A DNA stretch of 64,000 nt from Ophiura sarsii (taxonomy: Eukaryota; Echinodermata; Ophiuroidea; Amphilepidida; Ophiuridae), in contig CM069447.1 in NCBI GenBank assembly GCA_035610835.1, positions 24,644,161 through 24,708,160 on the forward strand, read 5' to 3'. Of the stretch, positions 1 through 9,212 are shown one piece after another (the first letter of the stretch is position 1; every line of letters starts with the position of its first letter). Under the pieces are notes generated by a model. The model worked only from the letters and a program-made list of their open reading frames with translations. It was not told the DNA's origin and did no database searches. The translations under genes were made by a program, and so were the position numbers.

Positions 1-143
1 TAAATATTTATTAGCTAATTACTGAATTGTGTTGGTCAATTGCGCGAGCGCGCGGAGTTTGTACTTCGCCTATACTTCCCCGCGTTTGCGTAATCACGCA
101 GACGCGCGAGGGGGAAATTGAAATATACTACAGCTCCTTTATA
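1..143. other. Left-edge segment not shared with the other units
   Basis: The sequence left of the first ttgcatcccttacc landmark does not match what precedes that landmark in units 2, 3 and 4. There the preceding sequence is the end of the Q3 module. It is locally GC-rich in an AT-rich setting (a gcgcgagcgcgcgg stretch and a tgcgtaatcacgca palindrome). It is either the left boundary of the array inside this window or the right end of an insertion that starts before base 1. The window edge prevents a decision. Confidence 0.6.
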
Positions 144-1077
144 TTGCATCCCTTACCACCCAACGCGCAGCCGTAGAACGCACTACGTAGAATAGGAACT
201 TAACATTTTGGGACGAACATGACTTCTGTTGTCAACGGTGTGTTTGAAATGGCGGTTTCAGAGCAAACGCCGGTTGTTTCACATCGCTAGCTTATAAGAA
301 GGATTTTCTTAAAATATATTGGATAAAGAGTGAATTATCGGTCCCTTTATGTTGGTTGATTGCGTCTACGCAATCATCCACCACCCCGGGAAAATGTTGA
401 GCTGTTTTAAGCTCTCTACGCGTACTCAAAAAACCGCCTTAAATATATTCAACGCCCCCCATCGTTAGCACTCCGAAATTAATCACTCTGCCGTAATGTT
501 CTCTCGAATGAGGTCATAGCAGGAAAAAATGATTTGAATGTGTAATATATTTCAATCGTCAAACATGTATGTCACATATTGTAATTTGAGGCCAAGTAAT
601 CTTGATGGCTCGCACAAAGTCCCATCGCAATAAATTCGACGGTTGAATATGAAACCATTACCTAGATAATGATCACCACCTTGAGATTATACACACTAGC
701 AAAATAAAAATTCACTCTTCTTTCGCCTTAACACTCTCATGATATATGCAGTGGTTTGTTGGAGTCATTTGAATAATGTGCACATTATTGGTTCCAAACT
801 TGTCGGGATTGGTAAAAGTTTACAATAAGAGATTCATTATTTACCACTTTTAATGCAGACAAAAAAATCAGTAAAATGTCCGTATAGGCTTGTAAACACA
901 CATTATATAAGAACACTTCCTGCACTCAAACCTTTTAATAGAAAGTAGCTAATAATCGTGATAACACCACAGCTCCATGTTATAGTACCCATTGTTAAAT
1001 TATTATGTTATGCTATCATTGTCCTTTCGACTACGTTTGTATCCCATGTACACTAACGTTCACCACACCATACTTAA

Positions 1078-1287
1078 CACTTTCCACGCAGCTATTAGTT
1101 TTACCATTATACAAAAGTCTCTCTGATGGATTACTGAACCAATACTAGGCATGTTTGTATTTTTATCAATGCATTTCTCATGGTGATTCCAAATATAGTA
1201 ATGAAATTCAATAATTTTGACATTTTTAAACATTTTGTGAAATGTTGGAATGTCGTGTTCAGACGCGCGCCTGCCGCGTGGAAGAAG
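1078..1287 (+). mobile_element. piggyBac-like MITE, TTAA target site (unit 1)
   Basis: A 210-bp element bounded by TTAA on both sides (1074-1077 and 1288-1291). Its left end is cactttccacgcagc and its right end is gccgcgtggaagaag, an imperfect terminal inverted repeat. It has no coding capacity. TTAA duplication with CACTT-type termini is characteristic of the piggyBac superfamily; the family name is inference, the TTAA and inverted ends are seen. The same insertion is present at the same unit position in all four units, so it predates the array. Confidence 0.85.
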
Positions 1288-1720
1288 TTAATATTCTAGA
1301 TTTTGAAATATGTGTACCAACATTATACCCGTATTATTTTACCAGCTCATAATCTGCGTCTATTCTGTATGTAGAGTTTCATCAGCCTATATCACTACCT
1401 TAATGACGTGACTTTCTATCAACGTGCAACCACTATTTCACTAGTTGATTTCATTTGGGTCTCAGAAGCCTCGTTCTATGTCTCAATTGATTCCTTAGTA
1501 CTGGCATCGTTCATTTGACTTTTTAAGAGCTATATAACCTACGTGCGATCAAGTTAAGCACATACTGTATTTGATGATATGAATACAAATGAATCTTTGA
1601 GGCCCATCGGCACTGATATAATACGCAGGGAATGTATTGTGTCGGTTCTGTTCTGATGAGTATAAAGGTCGGACATTGTATTCATAACATACAAGACGCT
1701 AAAGTATATGAAGCAGTATA

Positions 1721-2356
1721 CACCTAGCACATAAAGTCCCTGCTCAGGTGCTTTGAGGTTGACTAATTCAAAATATATAATCGGTACCAAGAATCTGAGA
1801 TATACATTAAATGAGCAAATTTCTTCTCCGCAGTTTGATACCTCATTCAACAAAATCGAAAGGATACTTTTAAAGTTATGTTGATTTCAATGACCGCGGA
1901 TGCAACAGAAAAGTGGCACTAGGTATAGGAAATCATTGATTTGTGTGTGATTTACCATAGACGGTAAAAATCAATGTTTTACCCGTCTATGGATTTACGC
2001 ACTGAAAAACTCACAGCTTATCAGCTAAGACTTGTATTCTTCACAGCCAGATACACCCTTTGTCCCGCACATTGCGGTTATCACTAAAGACCCATTCATC
2101 TGTCACGTTCAGATAGCACACAGTTATCACACACAAATCAATGATTCCTATACCTAGTGCCACTTTTCTGTTGCATCCGCGGTCATTGAAATCGACATAA
2201 CTTTAAAAGTATCCATTCGATTTTGTTGAATGAGGTATCAAACTGCGGAGAAGAAATTTGCTCATTTAATGTATATCTCAGATTCTTGGTACCGATTATA
2301 TATTTTGAATTAGTCAACCTCAAAGCACCTGACCAAAAGACTTTATGTGCTAGGTG
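1721..2356. mobile_element. 636-bp foldback element with TA target duplication (unit 1 only)
   Basis: The two ends are long inverted repeats of roughly 230 bp (about 1721-1955 against 2125-2356), nearly identical. They begin cacctagcacataaagtc and end with its complement. The arms carry the same short open frame in opposite directions, which follows from the inverted symmetry and is not a gene. A second small hairpin (accatagacggtaaa with its complement) sits near 1960. Units 2 and 3 have the exact empty site cagtatatattgc, so the insertion created a TA duplication, as Tc1/mariner-type enzymes do. There is no transposase, so it is non-autonomous. Confidence 0.9.
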
Positions 2357-2484
2357 TATATTGCAATTTAAAATTATCTACCCATTCTCAAAGATGTTTA
2401 TGATACACTTAAACTTATGTTTTTTTCAATATTTACTATAGCCAACACCGCATATTTAAGAACAAACTATTATAATATTAATGA

Positions 2485-2880
2485 TTTCAAATGTAAATAG
2501 TCCACTCAGGCATCTACTTAATTACACAAAGAACAATAATTGTGTTTACCGGTGCACCGGTGACAGGGAAAACAACGTTAACAGTGCGCGTAATTGTCGT
2601 GTAGGTTTGACAAGCATCTAAAACTTAAATGCTGATTGATAATATATTTGTCCGAGTTTACTAAAACAATTGTATTACGATAATAATAACAATTTCAAAT
2701 GTAAATAGTCAACTCAGGCATTTACTTTGTTATACAAAACAAGAAATGTGTTTACCGGTGCACCTGTACTAGGAAAAAAAACCGTTATCAGTGCGTGTAA
2801 TTATTGCGTAGGTTTAATAGACATATACAACTTAAATGGTAATTGCTAATTCAATTGCCCGAGTTCACTAATGATAAAAC
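2485..2880 (+). repeat. Two-copy tandem repeat, 208-bp period (unit 1)
   Basis: The block starting tttcaaatgtaaatagt at 2485 begins again at 2693. Each copy contains tgtttaccggtgcacc, then gtgcgtgtaatt, then a stretch ending in ccgagtt-cact. The two copies differ by roughly one base in six. The duplication is present in units 2 and 3, so it is older than the array. No coding function is visible. The palindromic centre accggtgcaccggt in the first copy is the most symmetric part. Confidence 0.85.
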
Positions 2881-3189
2881 AAGGAGTGGCTACGTTTGTG
2901 TGATTTGCCCAATATCGTAACGATTATAAAAGTTAAAGGAAATGATCTAAATTTAAAAAAAAATTATCATTGATTGTTATTCTTGAGTAACGTATAGTAG
3001 TATTTATTTCCCGAGTAACACCATATAGTAGTTTATATTTCTTGAGAAACATATTGTTTAAAAAGAAATTAAAACGTGTAAATAGATGCGTGAAATGTGA
3101 TAATCAAAAAAAAATTGAGTAGCATATTATTGCCAATTCTTAATTGTTATAAATATATGTATTCTCATATCGAATTCGACTAACCTTAA

Positions 3190-3420
3190 CACTTTCCACG
3201 CGGCAATCAGCTGTAGACGACATTCCAAAATGTTTCAAAAATGTCAACATTATTGAATTTCATTACCATTTTTGGAATCAATATGAGAAATGCATTGATA
3301 TAAGTACAAATGCCTAGTATCGGTTCAGTGATCCTTGAGATAGACCTTTAAAGTTGGGAAAGTTTTCTGAAATATCTGTGTTGTATAATATATGGCAAAA
3401 TAAAAGCCAAGGGGAAGAGT
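3190..3420 (-). mobile_element. piggyBac-like MITE, inverted and decayed (unit 1)
   Basis: Same family as 1078 but in the opposite orientation. A TTAA at 3186 is followed by cactttccacgcggc, then the reverse complement of the family's 3' half (gacattccaaaatgtttc, then catttttggaatca). The far end is degraded (taaaagccaagggg instead of the expected gccgcgtgg terminus), so the right border is approximate. Confidence 0.75.
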
Positions 3421-3639
3421 AAACAATCCTTATAGGGAACATTTAAGGCGATCTTACAACTTCAAAATACCATAATACGTTCAATACTCGATATTTGTTT
3501 CACAGTTCAATGCCCACTTGTCACGGTTCACTGTCCACTGAAAAGTTGTTCGGTTTAAATCATCAATACGTACATGTAAGGTTGTCGTCTAACCGACCTT
3601 AACGATGTAATAATCATGTAGTATAAAAAGATTATTAAT

Positions 3640-3850
3640 CTAAGTCTCCGCATAATGGTGTTTTTTTCATTAGAGAAATATCTTTAGGACATACTATAAA
3701 CACCTGCCCGTGTCTCTATAATAATACCTCCTGCCAAGAGATAGCAGTCTCTATAGACACTTGTCAGTCTTGTTGACCATCATGGTCATATCTCGTGTTT
3801 CATCATGGAACATAACCTTTGGCTAAGCTGTGAAGTATGGTATGCAATAA
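3640..3850 (+). promoter_or_regulatory. P1 module, most diverged TATA-containing paralog (unit 1)
   Basis: This aligns with P2 and P3: gagaaatatctttaggacat, then aaacacctgcc, then an AT-rich TATA-like site tataata at 3717-3723, then cctgccaagagatagcagtc. In P2 and P3 the same positions read gggacattgcacaaaacacctgcc, TATAAAA or TATAAGA, then gccgccaaaaagacagcggtc. It is less conserved than P2 or P3 and may be dead. A promoter role is inferred only from the TATA site and module conservation. Counterparts lie at 22205-22415 and 44775-44985. Confidence 0.4.
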
Positions 3851-4068
3851 CGTGTCACTTTAATCAGTCACTTAAAAGGTAATAGTAGTGAGGTCGTTGA
3901 AGGATATGACCCGATGTAAAACGAGCCCTGGTCCCCTGGAGCCATGATCGTTCTGCATCCATAGACAAACACAGGATGAAGCGTGAAACTAGTGTTGCGT
4001 ACAGAGATGAGTACCTTATACATGTAGAGCATTTTTGTTTTATTCCAAAATCTTGTAATTTTCATCAC

Positions 4069-4136
4069 TATAACCCTAACCCTACTACACTACACGGCAA
4101 CAACACGGCCAGCCTGTTCTAGGATTAGGGTTATAG
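4069..4136. repeat. Telomere-like inverted repeat (unit 1)
   Basis: The sequence ctataaccctaaccct is followed 36 bp later by aggattagggttatag, a 16-bp inverted pair with one mismatch built on the TTAGGG telomere motif. It lies between two diverged direct repeats (attccaaaatcttgtaat at 4042 and attccgaaattttgtaaat at 4159), so it may have been created together with a roughly 118-bp duplication. Too few repeats are present to call it a healed telomere. Confidence 0.7.
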
Positions 4137-4579
4137 AGCAATTTTATTTATTTTTTAATTCCGAAATTTTGTAAATTTCATCACTTTAACCAGCCTATAC
4201 TGTACTGTGCAGGGCGGGCTATGACTCTAGGGAGACCATGTATACTTCAATACAGCGGAACATATTGGATAGAGAGGTGAAGTTGGTAGCATAAGAAACG
4301 TAAATTGTATCATATTAAAAGTTCCAACAATTCCATCATGGGGCAAATTATTGAGAACAATTTTAAACCAAACGTAGGCGCTAAAACTACAGACGCACTA
4401 ACGAACAGACGTAAATAATGTGCGTGATATTTATTTATTTGTAAGTTTACAGACAGCCATGTGTTAGTGTGAACATGTTTATGCATCCAAGGAGAAATGC
4501 TACATCTATTTTCACTCAGGATAACAGTACAAAAATAGGTGTTCAGAATTAAAAAATGAAAAAATAAAAATATCTCACG

Positions 4580-4840
4580 TAAAGTAGCCGTCCCTTGGGT
4601 GTGAGAAATAAATGATGCGTTAATGTATTTACGTTGTATTTACGTTAGATAAGTATGTTTCCCGACAAACCTTACTATTAGTCGAGAAACATCCCCGGGA
4701 CATTGCACAAAACACCTGCCTATCTATCTACTATAAAAGCCGCCAAAAAAGGCAGCGGTCGGGTGACGAAAAGTGTGACTTTGTGTTAAATAGGCTGCCT
4801 TGTGGAACGTTTTAGCGGCGGTATGGCTTTTAATTCAATA
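4580..4840 (+). promoter_or_regulatory. P2 module with TATA box (unit 1)
   Basis: The core at about 4698-4785 reads gggacattgcacaaaacacc, then tgcctatctatctac, TATAAAA (4732-4738), gccgccaaaaaaggcagcgg and tcgggtgacgaaaagtgtga. Between P2 and P3 this core has only about five differences, while sequence on either side differs far more. A TATA box inside a conserved block, with a conserved tail about 20-50 bp downstream, is what a core promoter with its start region would look like. A short spliced first exon ending at gg|gtgacg is another reading. No open frame starts downstream, so any transcript is probably noncoding. The function is inferred. Confidence 0.5.
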
Positions 4841-5129
4841 TTTCAGTTCTAGACAAGAATGTAATTTCTCTTAACACAATGATGAATAAAACGCTGCCGC
4901 ATTCTGTGTTATTAGATTTTATGTTCTAATTAGCCCTGTCCTATTTTAAAGAATGCACATAACCTGGAATTATAATTAAATCAATTGTGAGGATCGGCTA
5001 ACGTTTTCTGTACGGAGTCATGATCAAAGTTCAATACATTTTGCCATTGTGAATTATAATCTTACTACTGTTGGCTGTGTTTTGTTGCTACACTTAACCC
5101 AAGGACAGCCATTTTTGTTCCAACATACT

Positions 5130-5600
5130 ATCTCCAAGCAAGGTATCATACCTTCATTAGACTTGATAAAATAGAGGTCTCACTTCTCTCATCGCACATC
5201 AATATTGGCCTGATAAACATCTTCCCGAGAACGACTCTATAGTAACATTTGAATGAATATTCATGTCAATTCCATTATAATGTAACAGAATACATTGAAA
5301 TCTAAAATACAAAGTCTACCATATCACATTCAAAATGCATCATGGTATATATTTTCGTCATCACCTGAAATACATTGCCCGCCCTTTTTCGCTTTACCGC
5401 ATAATCCTGTAAGTCTGCCCTGTAATTGAATTCATTAGGAAAGCTAGCAGCGCCGGATCCTTCGTTGGTCCTCTCTTCTTGTCTGGAACTCTACTCTTAG
5501 TAGTTCACTCGAATAGCCTTTTACATACTAAGTGGCTGTCAGTGTTGCTTTCATACGATATATTTATATATTCTTTTACGGTCCTGTTGCACGCTTATAT
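5130..5600 (+). repeat. E1 module (unit 1)
   Basis: This is a diverged paralog of E2 (7820-8190) and E3 (17183-17545). Shared landmarks in order are a cattaga-tt stretch, ttggcc/tgggcc, a run rich in cgc, ctgtaattgaattcattagg, gctagcagcgccgg, tcctctctt-cttgtct and actaagtggctgtcagtgtt. Its distance from the P2 TATA box is about 690 bp. An 83-residue open frame at 5479 is not conserved as a frame between paralogs and is not called. Counterparts are at 23735-24165 and 46325-46755. Confidence 0.7.
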
Positions 5601-6642
5601 TACAAAAAAAATACGTCACTTTCCTACCAACCAAATGGAGATTTCTTTTAACGAAAACACATTAACGCTAAAAATCAAAACTATCGACATTGTGATGTGT
5701 AGGAGTAATGAAGTGAGCGGCAACGCTTAATCCTTGATCATTTCGGCAATACAGTTTATGTAATCGTGATGCGTTGGACAAAGGGAATGTTGTGTGTGCA
5801 TGATGTGTAGGAAAATTTTTACATGTTTTTTTTATATTATTTGTTTGTAGCCCATGTCATGCCCGTCGCGAAATTCAAATGGGTTGGTCAATGTCCCGAT
5901 TTAAACACGATAAACCTTTAAGTTATTCATAGTCACTGCGAAAACGGGTTAATAATTCTTTAAACTAGATACACTAACCTAATGAATTTGCATTTGTTGT
6001 ATTTCATTTTTGTTGTATATTTCCGGATCTATATCTAAGAAACGCGACTTATTGGCTTTGGAAAGTGTTTACTTTATCTGATCGTTTTCGATAGTTTCGT
6101 TCTCCTGGTATTTTCAATTCTACCGTGTTGAATTTGGCTAATCCATTTCGCCCGTTGCTCTCTCCTGTTGCTTTCAATGAGATCCAACTTGTTATATATT
6201 TGGGACCATTTGTCACGGTTGGCCCTTTGTGAACTAGATGTCCGTGTTTAAGCCCAATCTAATCTTAAATTCATTGCACCTCTATTCGTTCAGCCTGTTT
6301 TTCTTTCGCCAGCTGACATCATATTTAATTTCTTTTAAGATATCCTCCTAGCTTAAAAAAAGTTTCTAAATATTTGAGTTATCGTTGCTAGTATTAGCAA
6401 TGGTTTACATCATGGAATGGTCACTTGACCAATTTAGTTTTACATTCCATTACGTTATCAGTTGGGCTTGGCATTCGCATGGTGGTTAGCTCTTCACCAG
6501 GGTGAATACCCCATCGGCCACGAGGCTACCAGAATATTGAAAAAAAACTTCTTGATAGGATGTCGGCTAAGGACTGAAGTTGGATCAATATTGTGGCCAT
6601 GTGTAAAGCTGTTCGAGTTGTGTTCTACCAGAACTAGAAAAA
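5601..6642. other. Interval between E1 and the rearranged Q1 region, no gene seen
   Basis: This stretch is conserved in all three units (24166-25310 and 46756-48960) but has no conserved reading frame, splice-bounded exon or RNA fold that I can defend. The most sequence-stable part is about 6460-6610 (gggcttggcattcgcatgg, then ccccatcggccacgaggc), kept in all units. Unit 3 has the mariner-like element inserted in its counterpart. Confidence 0.6.
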
Positions 6643-6650
6643 TAACAATA

Positions 6651-6945
6651 TAATAGTGCAGAACAATTTTCGGTATAGATTTTGACAACTAGTACATAGA
6701 ACGACGGGATACCAACGATTATAAAATAATATTCAATACATACATTGCACATTATTGAGTTCCCCTTCTTCAGATATACACCTTGAAAAAGTTTTGCACC
6801 GCTGGTTAAAAAGTACAAATGTGGCTTTGAATGTTGCCACCATAATGTGATATTAAGGATCATTTGTTTGCGTAAGCTGTCCAACAAAATGTTATGCAAT
6901 AAAAGGGCCACATTTGAGTTTGTGACGTAATCGATGTAATGTTTT
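6651..6945 (-). other. Locally inverted segment plus unique filler (unit 1 only)
   Basis: Positions 6651-6778 are the reverse complement of unit-2 positions about 25676-25789 (tataatcgttggtatcccgt in unit 2 appears as its complement here). Positions 6779-6945 match nothing else in the window. Unit 1 also lacks the Q1 module found at 25345-25600 in unit 2. Together this is an inversion with deletion and insertion at the breakpoints. Confidence 0.85.
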
Positions 6946-7419
6946 CTGTCAGACATTAAGACCCGTGTGTATATCAGTGTATAATTCAATAAACACTTGA
7001 TATCGAACTCGTACAGTTTGAATTTATATAGAAGCATAAACGTTTAGTATTCGTATATAAAATACCTAACTGGACAGCAGGGCGAACATAACATTTCTCG
7101 CCTACATATACAGGAATAGATGGATTTAGAACAAACTCTGGCTATTTCGAACACTACGAAGTCGATTAAATGTGTTAGAACGTGGAACTCATGCTCATCG
7201 TGAAAACAACCACTGTACCGTATTCCATTTCTTACTTCTAATTTAAACACGTCTGTACAGTCGGAAAAAATATATCCATATTAACTAGATATGTAGCGGG
7301 GGCATTCAAGTTTCCATAATAGATTATGAGCAAACAGTGTGTTTAGTCTAGACTGTTATATAGTTAAATCTTTTGAAATGGAAACGAAAGATAAAAACAT
7401 CTCGTAACGATAAGAAATA

Positions 7420-7650
7420 ACGTAGCCGTCCCATGGGTGTCAGAAGTAAACGAAGCGATAATGCATTTACATCTCGTAATTACATTTCCCGCCAAAACTT
7501 ACTATTAGTAGTGAAATATCCGCGGGACATTGCACAAAACACCTGCCTATCTATCTACTATAAGAGCCGCCAAAAAGACAGCGGTCGGGTGATGAAAAGT
7601 GTGACTTTGTTTTAGTCCTTTGGCTAATGGAACGTTTGAGGTCGGTGGTT
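7420..7650 (+). promoter_or_regulatory. P3 module with TATA box (unit 1)
   Basis: The core at about 7523-7610 contains gggacattgcacaaaacacc, then TATAAGA at 7559-7565, gccgccaaaaagacagcggt and cgggtgatgaaaagtgtgac. It is nearly identical to the P2 core although the surrounding cassette is diverged. A 60-residue open frame from 7433 reads across the TATA box and ends at the tail; it is not credible as a gene. P3 has a tiny ATG frame (seven codons) at the tail where P2 has ACG. The promoter role is inferred. Confidence 0.5.
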
Positions 7651-7819
7651 TGGTGTTTTGATGCAGTATTCTTAGCTTAAAGTCATATTATGCGATCTTT
7701 TCCAAGTGGCGCTCTCTATCTTTGTTTTTAACTTTGAAAGCAGATTTTCTTGCAGATTTGCATTTATTATCATATATCGTAAGGATCCTCTAAGTCAAAG
7801 AGCCACACAATTAAGACAT

Positions 7820-8190
7820 CCCGTCATTCATTTGAAACTCATTTGGGCTTTATCCAAGTTGTGCGCTTGATAATAAAAAAGTGACGTTTCAATGATTTGA
7901 AGCACACACAGTGAATGCGCCTCCTGCAAGCTCTTAGATGTCACACACATATATTTGTCGCGTACACAATTTAGGTGTTTTATCTAATCAAACTTTTCCC
8001 CATCGTCTTAGCTTTGCACCATAATTCTTGAGTTGCACTGTTTAATTGAATTCATTAGGCAATAAGCTTACAGTCTGCTGAACAGCCGGCCTCGTCCTCT
8101 CTTGTCTATTAGGATTGTATGCTCGTAAATAATTTCGAAATACCCTTTTGAATTTATTATGTGGCTGTCAATGTGTCTATTAAATGATTT
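7820..8190 (+). repeat. E2 module (unit 1)
   Basis: Paralog of E1 and E3: acatcccgtcattcatttg, catttgggctttatcc, tttaattgaattcattagg, caataagcttacagtctgc, then gtcctctcttgtct and tatgtggctgtcaatgtg. The order matches E1 and E3. No coding frame is shared among the three paralogs. Confidence 0.75.
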
Positions 8191-8509
8191 GTTTTTAAAC
8201 ACATGTCTCGATTCTTGAGCTCATGTATTATTTTATAAACAAAAACAAACTTCAAAATGTCGTGGTTATTCCCTCATAAAAAGCCACCCTACGATTAACC
8301 ATAATTATCACGGTATATTCATTATTCAGGGCGGTAGGTTTTTCTGTCTAGTTATTTACTGTTACAAACAGTAATCGGTACCGTCAAACCTTTTTCTATG
8401 AACTAGCAGTTTGCTGTTGATATTATATCTGAATTGAGTAACTTCGTCGAACAAATCAACTAACAACTGTAACTGTGACTATTCCTGTAGGTTATTATTG
8501 TATTACTAG

Positions 8510-8720
8510 CAACCGGGTCGGGTTCACGATGATCGGCGAGGAGTGAGACAAACCATGTGTTTGGGCCCTAGCCGTTAGCAGTGTTACAATCGCTGCAATT
8601 TAACACTCACGTACCAACAACTGGATCAATTGATGACAAATAAGTATCACATTATGAGGAGTAAAATGGGTAAAATCACGTTTATGATCCATAAGATCTA
8701 AAGACGCCGACAATGATGGT
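8510..8720 (+). repeat. Q2 module (unit 1)
   Basis: It contains accgggtcgggttcacgatg, ttgggccctagccgttagca, then caacaactggatcaattg and aagtatcacattatgagg. It matches Q3 in order. Counterparts are at 27985-28245 and 52870-53123. Confidence 0.7.
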
Positions 8721-8760
8721 GCGCTGAACGTATAGTACGATGCATCCCGCTTCAAGACAT

Positions 8761-9212
8761 TAGGGAGCTTTCGATTTGGACGACGGATGCTTAATATGAC
8801 ACCTCGAGTCATGTGCGCATGCGCTATGCGTCGTTTTAGCAATCCGTCGGTCGTCCAATTTCTGGGACCTCTCTTCGGCTGATTATTAAGGAGCTTTCGA
8901 TTTGCCCGACGGATGAATCTAGGACGGTTGAATGACACTTTGAGATATGTGCGCATGCGTCAATTTTGTCATCCGTTGGTCCTCTAAATGCTACAATACG
9001 GAAACATGTAAAGGGACTAACAACCATCGTGGTGACGACGTCAACGTTTTGTGTTTTATCGTCGTAATAGCGACCGTCGTGCAAATCAAAAGCTGAAGAC
9101 AGGTCCCAGAAATTGGACGACCGACGGATTGCTAAGTCTACGAATGCGCACATTACTCAATGTGTTATCTTACCGTCGTAAAAGCGTCCGTCGTCCAAAT
9201 CGAAAGCTCCCT
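8761..9212. mobile_element. Foldback element with AGGGAGCTTTCGATTTGG ends (unit 1)
   Basis: The left end agggagctttcgatttggac reappears as its complement at 9183-9212. A second, internal copy of the end motif lies at 8889 (aaggagctttcgatttgccc), so one element or end fragment is nested in another. Unit 2 lacks it at this site (ttcaagacattgtcattg). The arms are rich in cgtcggtcgtcc and tgcgcatgcg stretches. The open frames at 8600-9245 come from this symmetry and are not genes. The target duplication is unclear. Confidence 0.75.

Noticed and set aside
1554..1853. 99-residue minus-strand frame with a matching plus-strand frame at 2223
   Set aside because: Both frames come from the two arms of the foldback at 1721-2356. 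The element is absent from units 2 and 3, and neither has a recognisable domain.
3868..4068. 66-residue minus-strand frame seen again at 45000 and partly at 22431
   Set aside because: It is kept only because the units are young copies. In unit 2 a frameshift changes its second half, and its sequence contains no recognisable domain or composition of a real protein.
4069..4136. Chromosome-end or healed telomere
   Set aside because: Only about two motif copies per side occur, in inverted orientation and inside every unit, which does not fit a telomere.
5479..5730. 83-residue frame in E1
   Set aside because: The E2 and E3 paralogs do not keep the frame, and the start lies in a conserved nucleotide block that aligns without codon periodicity.
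6462..6653. Possible tRNA or SINE near the conserved gggcttggcattcgcatggt block
   Set aside because: A weak A-box-like tagctct-gcacaag and a ttcgag further on do not have correct spacing, and no cloverleaf forms. Conserved but unexplained.
6585..7037. 150-residue minus-strand frame
   Set aside because: It spans the unit-1 inversion and the filler sequence, does not exist in units 2 and 3, and has no domain.
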